This document shows, piece by piece, positions 44,006 through 50,376 of a stretch of 52,977 nt of DNA (position 1 is the first letter of the stretch; each line of letters starts with the position of its first letter). The notes under the pieces were generated by a model. That model had not been told where the DNA came from and made no database searches. It saw nothing but the letters and a program-made list of their open reading frames with translations. The position numbers were made by a program, and so were the translations under genes. Source of the DNA: Halomonas organivorans (GTDB taxonomy: Bacteria > Pseudomonadota > Gammaproteobacteria > Pseudomonadales > Halomonadaceae); assembly GCF_014192055.1 (NCBI RefSeq), contig NZ_JACHXM010000026.1, positions 1 to 52,977 on the forward strand, read 5' to 3'.

Positions 44006-45012
44006 TTAAAATCCCGGCACATTGCCGATGATATGGGCCTTATCGTTCAACTGTTTGACGGTGGTGCTGCCGTCATGCTTGACGCGCACCAGGTATTTAT
44101 CGATACGGCCCGCTCTCCAGGCTCTATCGACCTCATCGGCAAGTACGGGGTTGGCGTCGGGATCCACGGCATCAGCAAGCCTTTCTTCCACCCAGAAATT
44201 ATCCATCTGCTTGGTGCCATCGGCCAGTTTACCCAGGCGACCCCGACCGAACTTGGCCTCGGTGACCACGAAGTCCGGCGGCCGCCTGTGCGGAGGGTTG
44301 CGATAGAGGCCATCAATGCCCGTTTGACCTGGCTGGTAGACGCCGTCGGTACGGCCTATCGGCTCCATACCGTTTCTCGTCATCACCTCATGGGCCCGTG
44401 CTTCGCCAAAGGCGCCCTTCTGATGGTTGGTGGCGTTTCTCGAGATATGAACGCCATCGCCCTCGGGGGCCCGTGAGGGGGTGTCCGGCGTGCGTCGCGA
44501 GACATCCCCCGCGGCCTCGGCCAGGTCGGCGGCCGATTTGGCCGCGCCGGTGCCCTTGGGGCCCACGAGCTCGAACGCAAACACCGTGGCGCTCATCTCG
44601 ATCGCGCCCAGGGTGCCATTGCGCTCGCGGGCCTCTTGCCAGGCGTCCACCACGGCGTCCTTGATGCCGCCGTAGGCGTCCGCGGTGCGCTGCCACTCCT
44701 CACCGTATCGTGCGGCGCGCTCGGCGTCACCGGTGACCAGGCCGATGCCGCTGTCGAGCAGATCCAGGGGGCTTGGGCCGGTGAGGGTGTCCAGGCCTCG
44801 GTAGGTGTCGACGGCGCCTTGCACCACCCGTTCCCGCGCTGCCGCGGTGGTGGCGGCATCGCCGCTGAAGGGCAGCGCCTCCCAGGCGGTTCGGGCCGCC
44901 GACTTGGCGCTTTCCCACTTGTCGCTGATGACTCGGCCGGCTTCCTGGCCGGCGTTCCAGCTCGGCTCGCTGTCGCTCGCGGCGCCGGCCTGGCCGGGGG
45001 CGCTCTGCACCG
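44006..45012 (-). pseudogene. 5'-truncated PAAR-PoNe effector (first orphan toxin)
   Basis: The frame runs 335 codons to TAA at 44006. Codons from 45012 to 44514 are identical in DNA to the middle region of the live effector at 47750; then follows a PoNe-type PD-(D/E)xK nuclease: KGAFGEARAHEVM, QTGIDGLYRN and DFVVTEAKFGRGRLG with the Asp and Glu-x-Lys catalytic set, ending in HIIGNVPGF. The PAAR-like part and start codon are missing; the open frame upstream to 45130 is antisense to a transposase remnant. It cannot be delivered unless recombined with a PAAR gene. Two immunity genes follow. Confidence 0.88.
44514..45012. repeat. 499-bp perfect direct repeat, copy A
   Basis: All 499 bases are identical to 48234-48732 (offset 3720). 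Identity ends sharply at 45012/45013 where the transposase remnant begins, and fades between 44502 and 44513. The offset is a multiple of three and both copies are read in the same frame. Confidence 0.97.
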
Positions 45013-45285
45013 CACCCTGCTGGACGAGCACTTCCGCATCCAGGGGCGCACCAAGTGGTACGAGGCCCTGGAAGAGATGCAGCAGGACCTGGACGATTAT
45101 CTGGTCATCTACAACACGAAACGGCCGCATCAGGGCCGCAACATGAAGGGGGCGACGCCCTATGCCGTCTTCAAGAAGGGACTCCCCAAGGCGACGAAAA
45201 AGGAGCCCAGGAAAACGACAGAAAACACTGCTTAACTATAGAGAACCCACAGGGGCATGTGTCAGGTGATAACCATCACTGTACA
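45013..45285 (+). mobile_element. IS481-type insertion sequence remnant (3' end of transposase)
   Basis: The plus-strand frame ending at TAA 45235 reads TLLDEHFRIQGRTKWYEALEEMQQDL, DDYLVIYNTKRPHQGRN and a Lys-rich tail, typical of the end of an IS481/IS3-type DDE transposase; the catalytic Glu and everything before it are missing. A TGTCAGGTGATAACC...GTACA segment ending near 45285 resembles a right terminal inverted repeat. The element abuts the truncated toxin at a TGCACCG sequence that fits both partners, so the joint probably arose by an IS-associated deletion. Confidence 0.8.
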
Positions 45286-45327
45286 ACCTGTGAGCTAGCT
45301 GACACAGCATTTTAAGTGCTCTCTTTG

Positions 45328-45661
45328 TCACTCCTTCAAAGTAGCCAGTCTAGGCGGTTCATCATATGAGAACGTAAATTTGAATTGACCATTATTCTGG
45401 ATTTCAAGATCACAGATCGTCCAAGCACGGTTTTCCCTATCGTTCTGAGTCATGATCTCACGAAGCTTTTCAAAATACTCAGAGGCTTCAAATGTAAGAT
45501 CAAGCTCTTTAGATTCTCCATTAACCCAAAGATCGCTTTCTTCACTGCTGACTATTTCGCCATCAATGTCATCAATTTCCATGTTAACAGTTAGCTTATC
45601 CCATACGGGGGGCGCTTCTTGCAATCTCTTGTACAATTTTTTTCTGTAACTCAGTGCTCAT
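45328..45661 (-). pseudogene. YezG/DUF600-like immunity gene with a frameshift
   Basis: From ATG 45661 the frame reads MSTELQKKIVQEIARSAP and then hits a stop; the next frame continues with VWDKLTVNMEIDDIDGE and runs to 45328. Removing one C from the run of six C at 45612-45607 (minus strand) would join them into one protein of about 110 residues that looks like YezG-type immunity proteins (VWDKL start, acidic body, FTFSYDEPPRL end). The sequence is AT-rich compared with the core. Either the gene is broken or the C-run is slippery. The family call is by pattern and is moderately certain. Confidence 0.6.
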
Positions 45662-45762
45662 TTAACCACCCTGTTGATTCTTAAATCGAAATTTTCGAGG
45701 TCTCTTGCCTTCAATGCTGTAGGATGCAACAAAAGCATCCGGTCTATTTCCTTATCTTGCAT
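45658..45762 (-). other. 34-codon frame, probable tail of a lost toxin
   Basis: Between the ankyrin immunity gene and the YezG-like gene an ATG frame of 34 codons (MQDKEIDRMLLLHPTAL, ending INRVVK) ends in a TGA that overlaps the ATG of the YezG-like gene (ATGA), just as toxin genes here precede their immunity genes. I read it as the last codons of the toxin that once matched the YezG-like antidote. It overlaps the ankyrin gene end by 11 bases. The protein may not be made. Confidence 0.4.
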
Positions 45763-46333
45763 TTTCCTCTGCAATTTTATCCGCTTCCTCTAAAGCTTTC
45801 ACTGCCATTTTCTCGTCTCCTTTGGCATTTCTTAGAGCAATCAAGCGCGCACTTTCCTTATCACCCCACATAAGTGCGAAGGCCACTGCGTCCATATTCT
45901 TCATCGTGTCACTGTTGTAGCGCGCTGTACTATCGATGCCCGCTTCTAAAAGGAGCTGTGTGATGGCCGGAGATCGGCTGGTGATGGCGCCGAACAGCGG
46001 GTTACGGACTGAGGCAGAGACATCTAAAACTGTTCCTGCATCCAACAAACACTTAACAATGTCGTAATTACCTTTAGATGCTGCGTTGCATATGGGTTTT
46101 CTACCATCTCTTTCATCGCCCTTATTGACATCAACTCCTATATCAATAAGATATTTTACTACCCGTGGCTTCTCACGCGAAGCTGCATACCCCAGCCATG
46201 TTTGTCGTCCCAAGGGAATTATACGGTTTACCTGTTCAGGATGTTCACTAAATAAAGAAGCTAACTTCTCTAGGTCTTGAGATTTGATTGCGTGAGCAAT
46301 GCTCACAAATATGACTTCTTCTTTATCTTTCAT
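45752..46333 (-). CDS. Ankyrin-repeat protein, probable immunity to the AHH-type nuclease
   Basis: A 193-residue protein with about four ankyrin repeats: TWLGYAASREKPRVVKYLIDIGVDVN, KPICNAASKGNYDIVKCLLDAGTVLD, NPLFGAITSRSPAITQLLLEAGIDST and a last degenerate one with AVAFALMWGDKESA. It lacks a signal peptide. Its ATG lies 2 bases after the TAG of the nuclease remnant upstream, the arrangement expected of a toxin/immunity pair; ankyrin proteins are known as immunity partners of polymorphic toxins. AT-rich codon use marks it as acquired. The frame is intact. Confidence 0.8.
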   Translation of the reverse strand: MKDKEEVIFVSIAHAIKSQDLEKLASLFSEHPEQVNRIIPLGRQTWLGYAASREKPRVVKYLIDIGVDVNKGDERDGRKPICNAASKGNYDIVKCLLDAGTVLDVSASVRNPLFGAITSRSPAITQLLLEAGIDSTARYNSDTMKNMDAVAFALMWGDKESARLIALRNAKGDEKMAVKALEEADKIAEENAR

Positions 46334-46335
46334 GA

Positions 46336-47097
46336 CTACCTCTCTGCAGCAATTTCGCCATGATCTTTCAATACGTCCAAGATGTCCTCTCTATCTAAAC
46401 CGGCCTTATCAGCAGCCCTTAAGTCCTCAAGCAGCGCTTCCGCAGCCGAACGAGTATGCCCTTTATTAGGTGCCCATGTCAGGTTTTCAGCGCCTTGAAG
46501 GGGATCAATACCATGGCTTCTTAGGATGTCTTGGCCTTCTCTGACAGCCGCTCGGTGCGGCCCCTTGCGCCCATTTACCTAAAGCACATGGTGAATGTGA
46601 GGGTTTTTCATCCCCTCTGGCGGACTACCAAGCGCACGTTTAGTCTCGGCATTAATATATGGTCTAGGCAATGTGGCCTGTAAGTCACGGCCTGAGCTAG
46701 ACACACTGACTCCATCATCCGACGCTCCGCTGCGATTGGCACTTCCCGCCGCATCTTCTGCCCTATCAGTACTCCGGGCAACGTCCGCGACGTCATCCGC
46801 CTTACGTAGAAGCCTGACGCCCGGGATAACCGATACCGCCGTTAGCAGGGTCATTCCTGACGCGGCGAGATAGCGCCCCTCGCTCCATAGTTGCGCCGTA
46901 TCTTTGATATCCACAGCGGTGCCATACGGCGTCGCCATTTCTGCCGCAAACTCGCCCGCTGCGCGGGTCGACCGGCCGGATGAGGAAGTGTAACGCACCT
47001 GCCGTTCGGCTTCGGCGCGTAAATCCTGGGCGCGGTTGGCGGCTTCATCGATGTCCGCCATCACGTCGATCAGCTCATCGCCGCTGCGGAGCTGGTC
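46336..47097 (-). pseudogene. AHH-type HNH/Endo VII nuclease toxin remnant with internal amber codon
   Basis: The frame opens after TGA 47100-47098 and contains a pre-toxin linker region (ATPYGTAVDIKDTAQLW, hydrophobic GMTLLTAVSVIPG), then NPHIHHVL, then TAG at 46579-46581, and continues in the same frame for 80 codons with NGRKGPHRAAVREGQDILRSHGIDP and NLTWAPNKGHT to TAG at 46336. The two parts together form a complete AHH-type nuclease domain whose HH is the catalytic pair, so the amber codon lies in the middle of the active region. The PAAR or other delivery domain is missing as well. A doubly inactivated effector tail, followed by its ankyrin immunity gene. Confidence 0.8.
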
Positions 47098-47100
47098 TCA

Positions 47101-47365
47101 GGCCGCTCCCATCACCGCTTGCTGATGGTGGTTCGGCCTGCAGCAGGGAAATGGCGATAGCAATGGGTCATGGCAACACCGGCCTGATGGGTCATGTGTT
47201 GCATTTGGTCATTGAAACCGCCGTCTTTTTGATTTTCGAAAAGCGATGCTATGTATCTACTGGTGGCTGAGCAGAAAGGGGAACGGCGAAAGAGGCTTTA
47301 CCAAGCCAGTGGCGACTGCTGTCAGAGTATTGATGTTCAGTTTCATGGTTGAAGATCTCATGTTT
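47101..47365. other. Unassigned spacer between the SUKH gene and the AHH remnant
   Basis: No gene is supported here. Short minus-strand frames exist but are interrupted by stops and lack ribosome-binding sites. GC content falls between that of the core and that of the AT-rich cassettes. It probably holds debris from the deletion that removed the 5' part of the AHH effector; I could not identify the source. Confidence 0.4.
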
Positions 47366-47737
47366 TTATTTGGTTTTTAGTTTTTCGATGAAGTCATCTA
47401 GGTTGTCGTTGTTTAATGGAATTTTTCCGAAGTCGAAGTCGAAATAATAAATTTTTTCTCTATTCTCTTTGCCGTAGCCAATGCATATAACGGTTTCGCC
47501 TAAGGTTCCAATTAGGGGGAATATTTTATGCGGCTCTAAGTAGGGTTTGAAATTTTCCCATATTTCTTCAAGCTCGCTCATGGGGAATACCTCTTCCAAG
47601 GCGATGGCTGAGTCTGGTATGTTATTTTTTAGCTCTCTGTACAAAGAGACGTCTATATATTTTTTTGAAAGCTCTGTGTGTAGTGGCTCTTTCCATATCT
47701 TTCTTGCCATGGTTGTAATGTTTGAGGGCTGTTTCAT
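47366..47737 (-). CDS. SMI1/KNR4 (SUKH)-family immunity protein
   Basis: A 123-residue acidic protein of SUKH type: ALEEVFPMSELEEIWENFKPYL, then IGTLGETVICIGYGKENREKIYYFDFDFG and a final DDFIEKLK. SUKH proteins are frequent antidotes of nuclease toxins, binding them in the cytoplasm. It starts 12 bases after the stop of the WHH effector, with AGGATC upstream of the ATG. Very AT-rich compared with the core genome, which marks the toxin tail and this gene as one acquired cassette. Confidence 0.82.
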   Translation of the reverse strand: MKQPSNITTMARKIWKEPLHTELSKKYIDVSLYRELKNNIPDSAIALEEVFPMSELEEIWENFKPYLEPHKIFPLIGTLGETVICIGYGKENREKIYYFDFDFGKIPLNNDNLDDFIEKLKTK

Positions 47738-47749
47738 TCTAAGATCCTT

Positions 47750-49240
47750 TCAGAAAACTTCATCCGGTGATGGATAGGTTAACAAGCTGTCAGGGTTGTT
47801 TGCGTTATGTTGGATAACGGCTCTGCCACCAGTGTGTGCAACCCCACCATTTCTGACCGAGTGGACGCTTTTTGGGACCAGCATCATGGTCTTGCCATCT
47901 TGGTGGTGGTGCCATACATACTTGCTCTTATTATAAGATGTGATTCCTGCCCTTTCCATGGCAAGGGGGACATCGTTGACCATGCTTCCATTTAGACCCT
48001 CAACCCGAACTGTTTTTTGGGAGTAGGGGGTAAAATCAGGAAAACCATCTTTGTCGAACTGAACAATGCCTCCAGCGGTTTCTACAGTCTTTTCAGGCGG
48101 TTCGGAGTTTATTATTTTTCGACCATTGATTTTTTTGTCCGGATTTATATCTGCATTAGAAGATATATGAACCCCATCATCCGTTGCAACGTCTGACGGT
48201 CTTTTGGGGGCATGCCGACCAACATCCCCTGCAGCCTCGGCCAGGTCGGCGGCCGATTTGGCCGCGCCGGTGCCCTTGGGGCCCACGAGCTCGAACGCAA
48301 ACACCGTGGCGCTCATCTCGATCGCGCCCAGGGTGCCATTGCGCTCGCGGGCCTCTTGCCAGGCGTCCACCACGGCGTCCTTGATGCCGCCGTAGGCGTC
48401 CGCGGTGCGCTGCCACTCCTCACCGTATCGTGCGGCGCGCTCGGCGTCACCGGTGACCAGGCCGATGCCGCTGTCGAGCAGATCCAGGGGGCTTGGGCCG
48501 GTGAGGGTGTCCAGGCCTCGGTAGGTGTCGACGGCGCCTTGCACCACCCGTTCCCGCGCTGCCGCGGTGGTGGCGGCATCGCCGCTGAAGGGCAGCGCCT
48601 CCCAGGCGGTTCGGGCCGCCGACTTGGCGCTTTCCCACTTGTCGCTGATGACTCGGCCGGCTTCCTGGCCGGCGTTCCAGCTCGGCTCGCTGTCGCTCGC
48701 GGCGCCGGCCTGGCCGGGGGCGCTCTGCACCGTCTGGCGCAGCGTGGTCAGATAGCCCGGAGCACCGCCGACGCCCGAGGCGTTGCAGTTGATCAGGCAG
48801 GCGCTGTCGTGGCGTGCCATCGGCAGGCCGTTGACCTTGACGTTATCCTGGCCATCGGTGATCAGCACATGACCGCTGCCCAGCGAGGTGCCGGAGACGA
48901 TGCCGGACCCGGCATCGCCCCGGACGCCGCAGATCAGGTCGCCGACACGATAGAGTTTGCGCCCGGCCGCGATGACGTCCGGAGAATAGCGCACCGGGCT
49001 GTCGAGGGTGGCGGTGCTGTCGAAGCCGACCACGCTGTTGCCGACCCGGCAGAAGTCGGGCGCGCTGGTGATGGCCAGCCACTGGGCATCGGCGTTGGCC
49101 GCATGCTGGCTGCCACCACTCAGCGTCTCGCCCTGGGTGTCGCGAGGCGTGCTGCTGTCTGCTTCGGGTGGCCCGTCATCGGTCTCGCATGGCCCGTCAG
49201 GCGTGACACACATATCGTTCAATTGGATGTCATCGCTCAT
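47750..49240 (-). CDS. T6SS effector: PAAR-like (DUF4150) domain with C-terminal WHH nuclease
   Basis: A 496-residue polymorphic toxin. Residues 60-165 form a PAAR-like (DUF4150) spike tip with APDFCRVGNSVVGFDS, GIVSGTSLGSGHV and VKVNGLPMARH; 170-335 are an Ala-rich linker region shared with the truncated PoNe copy; 400-480 are a WHH-family HNH/Endo VII nuclease (WHHHQDGKTMMLVPKSVH with W443-H444-H445 and H460, then HTGG). The start at 49240 overlaps the stop of the DUF2169 gene by 4 bases, and GGAGG precedes it. GC content drops sharply at the toxin domain. The immunity gene follows. Confidence 0.88.
   Translation of the reverse strand: MSDDIQLNDMCVTPDGPCETDDGPPEADSSTPRDTQGETLSGGSQHAANADAQWLAITSAPDFCRVGNSVVGFDSTATLDSPVRYSPDVIAAGRKLYRVGDLICGVRGDAGSGIVSGTSLGSGHVLITDGQDNVKVNGLPMARHDSACLINCNASGVGGAPGYLTTLRQTVQSAPGQAGAASDSEPSWNAGQEAGRVISDKWESAKSAARTAWEALPFSGDAATTAAARERVVQGAVDTYRGLDTLTGPSPLDLLDSGIGLVTGDAERAARYGEEWQRTADAYGGIKDAVVDAWQEARERNGTLGAIEMSATVFAFELVGPKGTGAAKSAADLAEAAGDVGRHAPKRPSDVATDDGVHISSNADINPDKKINGRKIINSEPPEKTVETAGGIVQFDKDGFPDFTPYSQKTVRVEGLNGSMVNDVPLAMERAGITSYNKSKYVWHHHQDGKTMMLVPKSVHSVRNGGVAHTGGRAVIQHNANNPDSLLTYPSPDEVF
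48234..48732. repeat. 499-bp perfect direct repeat, copy B
   Basis: Identical to 44514-45012. In the live effector it encodes residues about 170-335, i.e. the whole segment between the PAAR-like tip and the toxin-specific tail. To its left (lower coordinates) the cassette-specific, AT-rich sequence begins. Confidence 0.97.
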
Positions 49241-50376
49241 GCACGCCTCCGGGCCTGCAGCGCAGAGGCGGAGACAATCACCCGGCGCAGGGGATCCTGT
49301 GGCGGAAACAGGGCTCGCCACGTCAGGGTGATCTCGCGTTGATCCAGGTCGATGCCGACGGTATCCAGCGCCAGAGCGGTGACGGTGTGCTCGCCGCTGC
49401 GCTGTTCGGCGAGCGCCTTGACGGAGAGTCCGGGCAGGTGGGTGCGATAGCCATACAGGCTGAAGCTTCCGGCCTCGATGAGTTGGCTGCCGGCCAGGCA
49501 GTTGCTGAGGATCACGACCTCATCGCCGCGCAGGTAGCCAGGTGCAATCAGGTCGGGATGGGCGCTGTTGTAGAAGTGATAGTCGAAGTCGTCCGGCCAC
49601 TGGGGATAGCGATGGGCGAGCCAGGCGTCATCGAGGGTGCCCTGGCGGGCGACGCGTGGCTGCCACCAGCGAGCGATGGGGCCGAAGCCCGCCGGTGGCA
49701 GGCGATCGAAGGGGGAGCGCACAGGCTGGTCAAGGTCCTCGAGCTGGGGCGCGGGCAGCGTCCGCCGCGTCGAGAGGTCGGGCTTGAGACGGCGCACCAC
49801 GGATTTTGGCGCACAACGGTAGTCGCGAGAGGCCGGTAGCCAGCCGCAGCCCGCCGGATTTTCCGGATAGGCAAGGCAGGCCTGTGCCGGGTCCTGGCCG
49901 GCTTGCGGTTCGGTGGCATAGCAGCCACCGAAGGCATGCCGATAGTCCAGTGGCACGGCATCGACCGGTTCGGCCGCGGAGAGCTTCCAGCCCAGCAGGC
50001 CATACTCGAAGCGTCGACGTCCCCAGACCCTGAGGCGCTTGTCGACGGGGCCCACTTGAACACCCACCCGCCAGCAGGTTCGCGGCATGCTTCGCGGATG
50101 GCGCAGCGTGCCGCTGACATGCACATCCGTCGCGGGCTTGCCGATCACCAGGTCGCTATCGTCGGCCATGAAGCGGGCGGGGTCGTCCTCGCGGTCCCCT
50201 GCGTAGGTCTCCTGCCAACGGATAGGGCGCTGGGTCTCGGCCAGGGCCAGCGGTCGGTTGTCGCCGGTAAAGCGAAAGGTCCCCCTGACCGCCAGTACTT
50301 CGTATTCATGGCCGCCGGGCCCCCATTTGCGATAAAGCGCCTCGGAAAAGGGCGTCGCGTTAGAAACATGAGCCAT
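49237..50376 (-). CDS. DUF2169-domain T6SS effector adaptor
   Basis: A 379-residue protein of the DUF2169 family: NATPFSEALYRKWGPGGHEYEVLAVRGTF at the start, DVHVSGTLRHP, the HAFGGCYATEP block near residue 160 and FNSAHPDL-like FYNSAHPDLIAPGYLRGDE near 265. Such proteins act as chaperone/adaptors that load PAAR-like effectors onto VgrG. The start at 50376 overlaps the vgrG end by 17 bases, with GGAGG 8 bases upstream; the longer frame to 50493 lies within vgrG. Its stop overlaps the effector start, so vgrG, adaptor and effector are coupled. Confidence 0.87.
   Translation of the reverse strand: MAHVSNATPFSEALYRKWGPGGHEYEVLAVRGTFRFTGDNRPLALAETQRPIRWQETYAGDREDDPARFMADDSDLVIGKPATDVHVSGTLRHPRSMPRTCWRVGVQVGPVDKRLRVWGRRRFEYGLLGWKLSAAEPVDAVPLDYRHAFGGCYATEPQAGQDPAQACLAYPENPAGCGWLPASRDYRCAPKSVVRRLKPDLSTRRTLPAPQLEDLDQPVRSPFDRLPPAGFGPIARWWQPRVARQGTLDDAWLAHRYPQWPDDFDYHFYNSAHPDLIAPGYLRGDEVVILSNCLAGSQLIEAGSFSLYGYRTHLPGLSVKALAEQRSGEHTVTALALDTVGIDLDQREITLTWRALFPPQDPLRRVIVSASALQARRRA

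Noticed and set aside
44006..45130. Apparent intact 374-codon PoNe gene with its own start
   Set aside because: The first ~39 codons are antisense to the transposase remnant and have no effector-like sequence; homology to the live effector begins only at 45012. I list the gene as a truncated copy.
44636..45235. 199-codon plus-strand frame ending in transposase sequence
   Set aside because: Only the last ~73 codons are transposase-like; the remainder is antisense to the toxin linker region and is not part of the original transposase.
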